Assembly: GCF_022012445.1 (NCBI RefSeq)
Contig: NZ_JAKLTS010000002.1
Location: 310,001-374,000 of the forward strand
From: Massilia sp. TS11
GTDB lineage: Bacteria > Pseudomonadota > Gammaproteobacteria > Burkholderiales > Burkholderiaceae_D
Reading direction: 5' to 3'
DNA: 64,000 nt
Shown: in pieces, positions 35,842 to 44,220 of the stretch
How the letters are laid out: every line of letters begins with the position of its first letter
How positions within the stretch are numbered: the stretch's first letter is position 1
The notes under the pieces: generated by a model
Database searches by the model: none
Told to the model about the DNA's origin: nothing
Seen by the model: only the letters and a program-made list of their open reading frames with translations
Position numbers and translations under genes: made by a program

Positions 35842-36864
35842 TTAGATTTGCCAGGCGCCGTCGGCGTAGACGCGGGTGGCGTCGATGTACACGGCTTCGG
35901 TCTGGGCGAAGACGTCGATGTGGTAGCGCGCGTCCTTGCGCTTGAAGCCGGGCTTGCTGTACACGCCGTGCTTGCAGCCCAGCGACAGGTGCACGCCGCA
36001 CATGCGCTCGTAGGTGCCGATGTCGTCCACCAGGCGGCTGGCGCTGAACGCGCGGTTCATGCCGAGGCCGAGCTCGCGCAGCCAGACTTCGCCTTCGTCG
36101 CGCCGGATGATGTGCAGCACTTCGTCGAAGGCCGGCGTGCTGCCGATCGCCTCGACCACGCGCCCGCCTTCGACCTTCAGGGTGATTGGCGTGGCGGGCC
36201 GGTTCACGCGGTAGCTGGTGTCGCCGAACACGTGCAGCTTGACGCTGCCATGCACGGCTTCGAGATCGCGCGCTTCGGTGAACACTTCGCCCAGAGGGAA
36301 CTGGCCGCCCATATTCGCCATGCCGCTGTAGTCGCCGATGTTCATCTTGGCCGCTTCGAAGCCGCCTTCGAACACCAGTTCGGCGCCGCCGCCGATCACG
36401 CGCACGGTCTGCGCCGCGTCCAGGCGCACCTTCAGCGCATGGCCCACGCCGCGGTAGTAGGCGGGGTCGTAGGCCAGCGAATCGATGTAGTACTGGCCTT
36501 GCTCGCCCGGCATGCGCGCCAGGTGCACATGCTCGATCACCTTCAGGCCCAGTTTGAACAGCTCCACCCGCAGGCGGAAGCCGTCGAGGCGGAAGTTGGT
36601 CGACTGGACCAGCACCACCAGCGTGCCCGGGGCCTGCGCGGCAAAGCTGGCGCGCACGGCTTCGGGCGTGCTGGTGTCGAAGTCGATGCAGGCGGCCTGG
36701 GGCAGGGCAGCGCGGTAGGCGGCCGCCAGCGTGCGCGCGAGCGCGGTCTGGCCGTCGTACACGAGCAGGGCGGGGGCGCCGGCCGGGTGAACAAAGGCGT
36801 AGCGGATCAGATCGCGCACATGGGCGCTGGCCTGGGCAAGGGCCGGGTCGGGCAGGAATTCCAT
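35842..36864 (-). CDS. M29-like aminopeptidase-related protein
   Basis: A 340-residue protein with features of the M29 (aminopeptidase T) family: metal-binding Glu in FPLGEVFTEARDLEAVHG, ELGLGMNRAF, and the His-rich end GVHLSLGCKHGVY...ARYHIDVFAQTEAVY. It is probably a cytoplasmic metal-dependent peptidase or a relative with another hydrolase role. The ATG at 36864 is preferred over one seven codons upstream, because a TATAAT promoter element on the minus strand (36871-36876) lies between the two. It is divergent from the Yip1-like gene. Confidence 0.65.
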   Translation of the reverse strand: MEFLPDPALAQASAHVRDLIRYAFVHPAGAPALLVYDGQTALARTLAAAYRAALPQAACIDFDTSTPEAVRASFAAQAPGTLVVLVQSTNFRLDGFRLRVELFKLGLKVIEHVHLARMPGEQGQYYIDSLAYDPAYYRGVGHALKVRLDAAQTVRVIGGGAELVFEGGFEAAKMNIGDYSGMANMGGQFPLGEVFTEARDLEAVHGSVKLHVFGDTSYRVNRPATPITLKVEGGRVVEAIGSTPAFDEVLHIIRRDEGEVWLRELGLGMNRAFSASRLVDDIGTYERMCGVHLSLGCKHGVYSKPGFKRKDARYHIDVFAQTEAVYIDATRVYADGAWQI

Positions 36865-36914
36865 CGCGCCATTATACGTATCCAATTTTTTGGCACATCT
36901 TGCTAAAACCTACA

Positions 36915-36920
36915 TATAAT
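36915..36920 (+). promoter_or_regulatory. Probable -10 element for the Yip1/MacAB-like operon
   Basis: A perfect TATAAT lies 36 bases ahead of the Yip1-like start. A TTGGCA at 36890 could be the -35, although the 19-base spacing is long. Confidence 0.4.
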
Positions 36921-36955
36921 CGCGACATTATTTTTTTAATAACGGGGATGTGAAC

Positions 36956-37636
36956 ATGGCCTTTGCTCAGATCGCGCAAATTTTCTATGAACCGACGGCG
37001 GCGTTTAACGCGCTGAAAGAGAAGCCGCGTGCCTGGCTGCCGCTGCTGCTGCTGATCGTGAGCTCGGCCATCATCGTGGCCTGGTACTTTCAGACGGTCG
37101 ACATGGCCTGGCTGATCGACCGCTCGCTGCCGCCGGACTTCCCGGCCGAACGGCGCGCCACCGCGGCCCAGTTCATGACGCGCAATGGCATGCTGCTGAC
37201 CGGCCTGGGCGGGGTCGTGGCCGGCATGCCGATCGTGTTCGCCCTGTTTGGCCTGTACTACACGATCGCCGCCAAATTCACGGGCATGGAGATCAGCTTT
37301 GGCAAAGGCTTCGCGCTGGCCGCCTGGTCGGCCCTGCCTGGCCTGATCGGCTTTCCGCTGATGGCCCTGCAGATCGCCACCGGCCACGGCCAGATGGCCA
37401 TGCAGGACGCGAATATGCTGTCGCTGAACTTCCTGCTGGTGCACGCGCGTCCGTTCACGCCCTGGGCCACCTTCGCCGATTCGATCACCGTGGTGACTTT
37501 CTGGACCATCGGCCTGTCGGTGCTGGGCCTGCGCGCCTGGAGCGGCAAGTCGATGGCTACCTGCGTGACGGTGGCCGTGCTACCTTACGCCATCTGGTAC
37601 GGCTGCTGGGCCGCCAAAATCGCCTTTCTGGGTTAA
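36956..37636 (+). CDS. Yip1-family membrane protein
   Basis: A 226-residue polytopic protein with about five helices (AWLPLLLLIVSSAIIVAWYF, GLGGVVAGMPIVFALFGLYY, LAAWSALPGLIGFPLMALQI, FWTIGLSVLGLRAW, and the C-terminal TCVTVAVLPYAIWYGCW). The start MAFAQIAQIFYEPTAAFNAL is the usual opening of bacterial YIP1-domain proteins. Function is not known. It is the first gene of a cluster with an adaptor, ABC ATPase and ABC permease, with a six-base gap to the adaptor, so it may assist that transporter. Confidence 0.78.
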   Translation: MAFAQIAQIFYEPTAAFNALKEKPRAWLPLLLLIVSSAIIVAWYFQTVDMAWLIDRSLPPDFPAERRATAAQFMTRNGMLLTGLGGVVAGMPIVFALFGLYYTIAAKFTGMEISFGKGFALAAWSALPGLIGFPLMALQIATGHGQMAMQDANMLSLNFLLVHARPFTPWATFADSITVVTFWTIGLSVLGLRAWSGKSMATCVTVAVLPYAIWYGCWAAKIAFLG

Positions 37637-37642
37637 TCGCAC

Positions 37643-38851
37643 ATGAAACGTAAATTGATCGCAGCGGCTGCCATCGCGGCCGTGATTGGTGTGCCTATCG
37701 CCGTCAAATATTCGGGCGCCAAGCCGAAGACGGAGGCGGAACTGGCCAAGGTCGAGAGCCGCGAAATCCATCCCTCGATTCTCGCCTCCGGCAATCTGGT
37801 GTTCCGCCAGGAGGTGCAGCTGTCGCCCGAGGTGATCGGCAAGGTCTCGGAAGTGCTGGTCAAGGAAGGCGACAAGGTCGAAAAGGGCCAGGTGCTGCTG
37901 CGCCTGGACCCGAGCACCTACAAGGCCGATGTGGCGCAGCAGGAGGCAGGTCTGCGCAACGCCAGCGTGTCGATCGAGCGCGCCCAGATCAATGTCGAGA
38001 ACCAGCAGCGCAATCTGGACCGCATGCGCAAGCTGGCGGCCGATAAATTCATCGATGTCTCCAAGCTGGACGAGGCCAAACATCAGGCCGACCTGGCCGG
38101 CGTGGAGCTGCGCGCCGCGCGCGAGAGCTTCCAGCAGGTGCAGGCCTTGCTGACCCAGGCGCGCGAGCGGCTGGCCAAGACCGAGGTGCGCGCGCCGATT
38201 TCGGGCACCGCCACGAATGTCTCGATCAAGGTCGGTGAGACGGCCGTGGCCAGCGCCACCGGCATCGCCGGTTCCAGCCTCGCCACCATCGCCGATGTCA
38301 GTTCGATGATCGCTGAAGTCAATGTGGACGAAGGCGATATCGCCCGCGTCGCGCCCGGCCTGACGGCGCGCATCTTCCCCTCGGCCTTCGTCGACAAGCC
38401 CCTGAGCGGCACGGTGGAGTCGGTCTCGCTGGCGCCCAAGGCCGCCCAGCTGGGTGCGGCCTCGGGCCAGGGCCGTTCGTATGTGGTGAAGGTGCGCCTG
38501 GCCGACAATCAGCTGGCCCTGCGCACCGGCATGACCTGCCGCGTCGAGATCGTGACCGGCAGCGGCGGCGCCAAACCGGTGGTGCCGGTGCAGGCCGTGA
38601 TGCTGAGCGAAGCCGTGGGCAAGGAAAAGCGCAGCAACTACGTGTTCGTCGTGGCCGATGGTGTGGCCCGCAAGAAGACGGTGGAACTGGGTATCTCGGA
38701 CGATGCGAATCAGGAGATCACCAAGGGCCTGAACCTGGGCGAGACTGTGGCCGTGGGCCCGGCGCGCGTGCTGCGCGAACTGCGCGATGGCGACACCGTG
38801 GTCGCCAAGGCGGAAGCCAAGCCGGCCGCCAAAGCGGGTAGCAAAACGTGA
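37643..38851 (+). CDS. MacA-like periplasmic adaptor
   Basis: A 402-residue membrane fusion protein: N-terminal anchor (LIAAAAIAAVIGVPIAV), lipoyl half (EVLVKEGDKVEKGQVLLRLD), long hairpin (YKADVAQQEAGLRNASVSIE ... DLAGVELRAARESFQQVQAL), second lipoyl half (VRAPISGTATNVSIKVGETA), beta-barrel and C-terminal domain. It should couple an inner-membrane ABC exporter to an outer-membrane channel. The next gene starts with GTG overlapping its stop (GTGA). Confidence 0.88.
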   Translation: MKRKLIAAAAIAAVIGVPIAVKYSGAKPKTEAELAKVESREIHPSILASGNLVFRQEVQLSPEVIGKVSEVLVKEGDKVEKGQVLLRLDPSTYKADVAQQEAGLRNASVSIERAQINVENQQRNLDRMRKLAADKFIDVSKLDEAKHQADLAGVELRAARESFQQVQALLTQARERLAKTEVRAPISGTATNVSIKVGETAVASATGIAGSSLATIADVSSMIAEVNVDEGDIARVAPGLTARIFPSAFVDKPLSGTVESVSLAPKAAQLGAASGQGRSYVVKVRLADNQLALRTGMTCRVEIVTGSGGAKPVVPVQAVMLSEAVGKEKRSNYVFVVADGVARKKTVELGISDDANQEITKGLNLGETVAVGPARVLRELRDGDTVVAKAEAKPAAKAGSKT

Positions 38852-39534
38852 TCACCCTGCAGGGCATCACCAAGCAGTACCAGATGGGCGACCAGACCGT
38901 GCACGCGCTGCAGGGGATCGATCTGCATATCGGCCGCAACGAGATGGTCGCCTTCATCGGCGCTTCCGGTTCGGGCAAGTCGACGATGATGAATATCGTC
39001 GGCTGCCTCGATCGTCCGAGTGCCGGCACCTATCAGCTCAATGGGCGCGACGTCGCCACCATGAGCAGCGACGAACTGGCCCAGGTGCGCAATCTGGAAA
39101 TCGGCTTCATCTTCCAGAGCTTTCATCTGCTGCCGCGCCACACGGCGCTGGACAATGTGGCCCAGCCGCTGATCTACCGCGGCATCGCCCCGGCCGAACG
39201 TAAGCGCCTGGCTCGCCAGGCGCTCGAACACGTGGGCCTGGGCGAGCGCGTGCACCACCGGCCCAACGAACTCTCGGGCGGGCAGCGCCAGCGCGTGGCG
39301 ATTGCGCGCGCCCTGGTCGGCAAGCCCTCGATTCTGCTGGCCGACGAACCGACCGGGAATCTCGATTCGGCCACCAGCCGCGAGATTCTCGCCCTGATCA
39401 AGGAAGTGCACCGCGCCGGCCAGACGGTGGTGATGGTGACGCACGAACCGGAAATCGCCGAGGAGTGCCAGCGCATCGTCCGTCTGCAGGACGGGCGCGT
39501 GCTGTCCGATGTGCGGCGCGAAGGGGACGCCTGA
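38848..39534 (+). CDS. MacB/LolD-type ABC transporter ATPase
   Basis: A 228-residue ATPase: Walker A GASGSGKSTMMNIVG, Q-loop FIFQSFHLLPRHTALDN, signature ELSGGQRQRVAIARAL, Walker B ILLADEPTGNLDSATS, and the H-loop MVTHEPEIAE. It belongs to the MacB/LolD class that works by mechanotransmission. GTG start overlaps the adaptor stop, so translation is coupled. In this organism ATPase and permease are separate proteins rather than the fused MacB of E. coli. Confidence 0.92.
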   Translation: MITLQGITKQYQMGDQTVHALQGIDLHIGRNEMVAFIGASGSGKSTMMNIVGCLDRPSAGTYQLNGRDVATMSSDELAQVRNLEIGFIFQSFHLLPRHTALDNVAQPLIYRGIAPAERKRLARQALEHVGLGERVHHRPNELSGGQRQRVAIARALVGKPSILLADEPTGNLDSATSREILALIKEVHRAGQTVVMVTHEPEIAEECQRIVRLQDGRVLSDVRREGDA

Positions 39535-39535
39535 C

Positions 39536-40759
39536 ATGTATATTTTTCTGGAAGCCGTGCGTTCGGCCATGGCCGCGATCCGCGCCCACCGTCTGCGCTC
39601 GTTTCTGACTTCGCTCGGCATCATCATCGGCGTGGCCTCGGTGATCACGGTGATCTCCCTGATCCAGGGCCTGTCCAAGTCGGTCACCAAGCAGTTCGAA
39701 GGCCTGGGCGGGAACGCGCTGACCGTGCATGCCAAGAACGACTTCAAGGACGTCATGCGCGGGAAGTTCAACTATCTGCGCTTCGAGGACGTGGAGCAGC
39801 TGCGCGGCCACGTCGACAGCATCCGTGAACTGAGTCCGGTGTTCGCGTTCGGCGCCGGCGACGTCCGCTATGGCACGCAGAGCGCGACCACGCGCCAGCA
39901 GGTGGCGGTGACGCCGTCCTACATGGCCGTCAATGGCCGCTATCCGCGCCTGGGCCGCTTCATCAGCGAGTCGGACGACCAGGCGGCGCGGCGTGTCTGC
40001 GTGATCGGCGAAAAGCTGATCGAAAACCTGCACCTGCCGGAGAACCCGGTCGGCGAGTTCATTCAGTTCTCGGGCGAGTGGTTCAAAATTATCGGCGTGA
40101 TGGAAAAGCGCGGCGAAGTGTTCGGCATGAGCCAGGACGAATACGTGCTCGTGCCCTTCAAGACCGGCCAGGCCCTGATCGGCAATGCGCGCCTGCCGCA
40201 GCTCTCGATCACGGCGGCGGTGGACGATATCGCCCGGGTCGAGGAGACCAAGGCGCGCATCACCACCGTGATGCGCCAGTCGCACCGGCTGCGCGCCGAC
40301 GACAAGGACGACTTCGAGATCGAGTCTTCGGACTCCTTCGTGAAAAGCTTCGAGACCCTGTCGTCCACGGTCACTCTGGTGATGGCGGGCGTGGTCGGCA
40401 TCGCCCTGCTGGTGGGCGGCATCGGCATCATGAATATCATGCTGGTGTCGGTCACCGAGCGCACGCGCGAAATCGGCATCTGCAAGGCGATCGGGGCGCG
40501 CAGCCGCGACATCCTCATGCAGTTCCTGATCGAGGCCGTCACCTTGTCCGTGCTGGGCGGCTTGATCGGCCTGGCCATCGGCTATGGTCTGGGCATGGGG
40601 ATCGCCAAGATGATCCCCGACTTCCCCGACGCCTACGTGCCGTGGTGGGCGATTGCCCTGTCCTTCCTGTTCTCAGCCGGGGTCGGCGTGATCTTCGGCG
40701 TGTTGCCGGCACGCAAGGCCGCCAATCTCGATCCGATCGAGGCGCTGCGCTACGAATGA
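39536..40759 (+). CDS. MacB-like ABC transporter permease
   Basis: A 407-residue type VII ABC permease: N-terminal helix (FLTSLGIIIGVASVITVISL), large periplasmic MacB_PCD domain, and three C-terminal helices (LVMAGVVGIALLVGGIGIMN, the VTLSVLGGLIGLAIGYGLG region, WWAIALSFLFSAGVGVIFGV). The coupling motif TERTREIGICKAIGARSRDI is present. With the ATPase and adaptor it forms a tripartite exporter for a toxin, lipid or peptide; no outer-membrane factor is encoded next to it. The start is one base after the ATPase stop. Confidence 0.9.
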   Translation: MYIFLEAVRSAMAAIRAHRLRSFLTSLGIIIGVASVITVISLIQGLSKSVTKQFEGLGGNALTVHAKNDFKDVMRGKFNYLRFEDVEQLRGHVDSIRELSPVFAFGAGDVRYGTQSATTRQQVAVTPSYMAVNGRYPRLGRFISESDDQAARRVCVIGEKLIENLHLPENPVGEFIQFSGEWFKIIGVMEKRGEVFGMSQDEYVLVPFKTGQALIGNARLPQLSITAAVDDIARVEETKARITTVMRQSHRLRADDKDDFEIESSDSFVKSFETLSSTVTLVMAGVVGIALLVGGIGIMNIMLVSVTERTREIGICKAIGARSRDILMQFLIEAVTLSVLGGLIGLAIGYGLGMGIAKMIPDFPDAYVPWWAIALSFLFSAGVGVIFGVLPARKAANLDPIEALRYE

Positions 40760-40761
40760 AG

Positions 40762-40814
40762 CCGGGGGCGGTTTTGGGGGTTGGCTTGCCAATCCTCAAA
40801 ACATTCGACCCCGG
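40762..40814. terminator. Imperfect long hairpin after the MacB-like operon
   Basis: CCGGGG (40762-40767) and CCCCGG (40809-40814) enclose further pairing stretches (TTTTGGGG with CCTCAAAA, TTGGC with GCCAA). It lies two bases after the permease stop. No strong T-run follows, so it may be an RNA-stabilising or weak terminating structure. The rest of the gap to 40923 has no gene. Confidence 0.45.
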
Positions 40815-40923
40815 ATTTTGCGCCTTCATGGCCTGTATCCCGGTACTCGTCGGAATCTTGCGACCCTGATCAAAGCCTTGTCCTACCATGTGGCCGAACT
40901 CGATTCGACCTCGGCAGGAGAAC

Positions 40924-42324
40924 ATGGCATACGTATGGGACACGCAGGCGAGCCGCTGGCAGGAGCGCGATGGGCGCTTTCAGCTGATCGCCACGCGCGG
41001 CGCCACCCTGGCGGCAGCGCCGCCGCTGGCGCGCCAGCCCGACCTCGTGCGCCTGCTGGGCGGCGCGCTGCCCCAGTGCGGCTGCGCGGCCGTCTACCCT
41101 GAGGATTTTGCCTTCTGCCCCGAGTGCGGGCGTGCCCTCGGCGCGCGCGCGCAGCGCCGGCCCATGGCGGCGCCCTTGCCGCTGCATGTGCCGGCCGGCC
41201 TCCCCGTCAGCAGCGAGGCGCTGGGCGCGCTGGCCCACAAGGGCCGGCCCGATCTCAGTCTGCCGGCGCCGCCCAACGCCCACAGCGTGCTGCGCGCCGG
41301 CCACTATGGCTTTGCCGAGGAGCGCCTGCTGGCGCTGGCCCCGGCCCGCAATGTGCTCCAGTATTGGGACCCGCTGGCCGCGGTCTGGCAGATTCTCAGC
41401 CCGCGCGGAGGCGCCGCCCCGCTTGGCTTCAGCGCCGCGCGCCACGCCTGGCTCGGTGGCGGCAGCGCCGCCGGCGACGCTGGCCTGATCCCGACCGATC
41501 AGGGTCTGCTGCGCCTGTGGATCGACCCGTTTGACGACGCCTACCATACCGAGACCCTGTGCGCGGCCCGCCTGGCCGCCGCACCCGGCATGCTGCAGCG
41601 GCATCTGGCCTGTCTGCTGGCCACCGACAGCGGCCTGGCCCTGTGGTGCGACGGCGCCGCCGAGCCGCTCGGACGGCAGCTGCCCGCCAGTGGCTGGAGC
41701 CAGCCCTATGCCTATGACGGCCGCCTGTTCTGGCTGCACGCCGCCGGGCAGCTGGTGTGGCAGCCGCAGGCCCGCGCCCAGTGGCTGCCCTGGCCCGCCG
41801 GCTGGCAGCCGCGCCTGGAGTTCGGCGGCCCCGCGCAAAGCCGCGATGGCCGTCTGTGGCTGCACGGGCACGAGGCCGGCGGCTACAGCTTCTGCGAATT
41901 GGGCAGCGCCGCGCCCGAGCGCCATCCGGTCGATGGGGCGCGCCTCGGCTTCGCCCAGTTCCTGTTCCGGCGCTCCCACGCCGTCGTCGGCGACCCCTGG
42001 GAGAGCGAGCAGGTGGTCGACCCGCAGGCGGCCGACAGTGTCCTGCTGCCGCTGCTGCGCGCCTTCCACAGCGATAGCGGCCAGCCGCAGGGCGTGGTGC
42101 TGCGCCTGCATCACCCGGATGCGCGCGCCGAGGACCTGCTGCATCCGGCCGCGCCGTTGCGCGCCAGCGTTGAATGGTTCGGCCGCAGCTGCGCCGTGCT
42201 GGAGCAGTTGCCGCGCCTGGAATCGCCGCTCGAACTGCGCCCCTTGCTGTATGCGGGCGGCTTCTGGCTGTTCCACCCGCGCTGGCACCAGCTGCGCGGC
42301 TGGCGACTGGAGGAGAGCGCATGA
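40924..42324 (+). CDS. Zinc-ribbon protein, first gene of the tubulin-like operon
   Basis: A 466-residue protein with no signal or membrane segment. Near residues 50-75 it has a four-Cys zinc ribbon (QCGCAAVYPEDFAFCPECGR). The rest consists of repeated Trp/Leu-rich strands (for example LFWLHAAGQLVWQPQARAQW, LWLHGHEAGGYSFCELG) that read like a beta-propeller or other all-beta repeat fold. I do not recognise a named family beyond the ribbon. Its stop overlaps the next start (ATGA), so it is translationally coupled to the VWA-like gene. It may be a cytoplasmic scaffold or sensor in the system; that is inference. Confidence 0.75.
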   Translation: MAYVWDTQASRWQERDGRFQLIATRGATLAAAPPLARQPDLVRLLGGALPQCGCAAVYPEDFAFCPECGRALGARAQRRPMAAPLPLHVPAGLPVSSEALGALAHKGRPDLSLPAPPNAHSVLRAGHYGFAEERLLALAPARNVLQYWDPLAAVWQILSPRGGAAPLGFSAARHAWLGGGSAAGDAGLIPTDQGLLRLWIDPFDDAYHTETLCAARLAAAPGMLQRHLACLLATDSGLALWCDGAAEPLGRQLPASGWSQPYAYDGRLFWLHAAGQLVWQPQARAQWLPWPAGWQPRLEFGGPAQSRDGRLWLHGHEAGGYSFCELGSAAPERHPVDGARLGFAQFLFRRSHAVVGDPWESEQVVDPQAADSVLLPLLRAFHSDSGQPQGVVLRLHHPDARAEDLLHPAAPLRASVEWFGRSCAVLEQLPRLESPLELRPLLYAGGFWLFHPRWHQLRGWRLEESA

Positions 42325-43775
42325 AGCGTCTGCTGTTGATCGTGCTGCTGATGGCGGCGTTGCCAGCCTGGGCCGGCTCGCACGTCATCCTCGTGCAGAA
42401 CTCGGGCTGGATGGAGCCGTTTTACCGCGACCCCGCTTCGCCCTTCAAGCCGCTGCTGAAACAGTTCACGGCCAGCGTCGTCCAGCCGGGCGATGCGCTG
42501 CTGCTGGCCAGCTTCAATCAAAGCCTGCCAACGGCGCCGTCGCCGCGCGCGCTGCTGTCGACCAAGGCCGATGACGCCACTGCCGGCCAGCTGGCGCGCG
42601 CCATCGATGCGCTGGATGTGGCGCGTAAGCCGGGCGGCGCGGCCCTGGCCGATACCGATCTGGGCGAGGCCCTGGGCGCGGCCCTGGCGCTCAAGCCGGG
42701 CCTGATCTGGCTGGTGACGAATAATCGCAACAGCCCGCACAACGACCAGGCCACGGCGGCGCGCAATCGCGAGTTCTATCAGCTGATTCATGGTGGCGCG
42801 CAGATCGACACGGCGCTCGCCTGGCCGCTGGCGATGCCGGTGCAGGGCGAGGTCTATCACGCCAATGGGCTGATGATCTATGTGTTCGCCGTGGGCGAGG
42901 CCGGACGGCGCCAGCTCGACACCCTGCTGGCCAGCCAGCGCCTGCAGCGCCTGATCACCGAGCCGCCGGCCCGCCTCAAGCCGCTCGACCGCGACACCGT
43001 GCGCCTGGTGCCGCGCCGCGTCAGCGAAGCGCCGGGCGTCAGCGTCGAGAGCACGGCCAACGGCCTGGCCGTCGATGTCGCCGCCGGTGCCGCCACGCCC
43101 GTCACGCGCATCACCTGGCAGGTGGAGAACAACGCCTACCCGTACACAATTGTGCAAGCCACGGTGCAGGCGCGCGCCCGCGTCGGCGGGCAGGAGCTGC
43201 CGGTGCAGCTGGCCGATGGCCGCCTGCGCGAGCTGGCCCCGGGCGCCCACGCCGATCTGTCGGCGCAGCTGGCGCTGCCGGTCGCGCAGATGCCGGCCGC
43301 CTGGTCGGCCGCTGCGCTGGCGGCGGCCGGCTCGGCCCAGGTGCTGCCCGGCGCGCTCGAGTTGCGGCTCGAGCAGCAGCAGCTGGCGCTGGCCCCGGCC
43401 TTCCGCGCGCGCATGGCGGCGCTGTTCCCGGGCGATCCGCTGCCCGATGTGTTCATCCCGCCGCGCACCGTGCAGGCCTCGCGCACCCAGCTGCCGCTGG
43501 AAGTGCGTGCCCATGCCGGCAGCGCGCCGCTGCTGATGCTGGCCGGCGTGCTCGGTGGCGGTCTGCTGCTGAGCGCAGGCGCCGCCCATCTGGCCCTGCG
43601 GCCGCGCCGCCTGCGCCTGCTGGTCAACGGCGAGGCGCGCACCATCCAGGCCCGCGTCGGCAGCGTGCAGACCGTGTTTGACCAGAGCGGCGAGCCGGTC
43701 GCCCGCCTGCACACGCGGCTGACGGGCGCGCGCCTGATCGACGTGCAGCCCGGCGCTTCCGTGCGCCTGGCCTGA
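42321..43775 (+). CDS. Membrane-anchored VWA-like protein, degenerate MIDAS
   Basis: A 484-residue protein: signal peptide (LLLIVLLMAALPAWAGS), a domain starting HVILVQNSGWMEPFYRDP, a beta-rich middle, and a C-terminal transmembrane helix near residue 400 (LLMLAGVLGGGLLLSAGAAH) followed by a basic cytoplasmic tail. The first strand and loop resemble a von Willebrand A domain, with VQNSGWM where the metal site DxSxS would be: the Asp and second Ser are Gln and Trp. Later pieces (GDALLLASFNQ, GLIWLVTNNRNSP) fit VWA strands. It probably faces the periplasm and signals or anchors to the cytoplasmic partners encoded around it. VWA assignment is from pattern only. Confidence 0.65.
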   Translation: MKRLLLIVLLMAALPAWAGSHVILVQNSGWMEPFYRDPASPFKPLLKQFTASVVQPGDALLLASFNQSLPTAPSPRALLSTKADDATAGQLARAIDALDVARKPGGAALADTDLGEALGAALALKPGLIWLVTNNRNSPHNDQATAARNREFYQLIHGGAQIDTALAWPLAMPVQGEVYHANGLMIYVFAVGEAGRRQLDTLLASQRLQRLITEPPARLKPLDRDTVRLVPRRVSEAPGVSVESTANGLAVDVAAGAATPVTRITWQVENNAYPYTIVQATVQARARVGGQELPVQLADGRLRELAPGAHADLSAQLALPVAQMPAAWSAAALAAAGSAQVLPGALELRLEQQQLALAPAFRARMAALFPGDPLPDVFIPPRTVQASRTQLPLEVRAHAGSAPLLMLAGVLGGGLLLSAGAAHLALRPRRLRLLVNGEARTIQARVGSVQTVFDQSGEPVARLHTRLTGARLIDVQPGASVRLA

Positions 43776-43791
43776 ATTCTGAGGAGAGACC

Positions 43792-44211
43792 ATGAGTAAT
43801 CCCGCTTCCACGCCCGATCCGGGCTTTCAGCTGCCGGCCGCCAGTGCGGCTGCCGCCAGCGTCCCCGCGGCCAGTGCACCCGCCGCGCTCGAAGTGGCGC
43901 CGGCCACGCCGGTTGTGCGCGATACCTCGGCGCGCGACCTGGCCCTCGGCAGCACCGTGTTCGTGGTGCTGCTGGTCGTGTACTTCTTCATCCGTAATGC
44001 CTTCGCCAATCACCTGGTGGTGCGGCGCGTATCGCCCGCTTCGGCCGGCAGCGCGGCCTGGCTGCTGTTCACCGGTCTGGCCTTCCTGAGCGCGGCGGCG
44101 ACGCTGGCCGCAATCAACGCCAGCAAATATCTGAGCCTGGCCGTGACCGGCCCACTGGTGCTGGTCGGCGCGGTGGCCCTGGTGGCGGTGTTCTTCGTCG
44201 GCCGTCGCTAA
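43792..44211 (+). CDS. Small membrane protein in the tubulin-like operon
   Basis: The 139-residue protein has a Pro/Ala-rich N-terminus followed by three hydrophobic helices (LALGSTVFVVLLVVYFFIRN, AWLLFTGLAFLSAAATLAAI, VTGPLVLVGAVALVAVFFVG). GAGGAGAG precedes the ATG. No family is recognised. Gaps of 16 and 9 bases to its neighbours put it in the same transcript, so it may be the membrane partner of the tubulin-like protein. Confidence 0.7.
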   Translation: MSNPASTPDPGFQLPAASAAAASVPAASAPAALEVAPATPVVRDTSARDLALGSTVFVVLLVVYFFIRNAFANHLVVRRVSPASAGSAAWLLFTGLAFLSAAATLAAINASKYLSLAVTGPLVLVGAVALVAVFFVGRR

Positions 44212-44220
44212 GGAGCCAGC

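Noticed and set aside
40760..40923. A coding fragment between the MacB-like permease and the zinc-ribbon gene
   Set aside because: Short frames exist but have no protein-like features; a hairpin and ordinary spacer explain the region.
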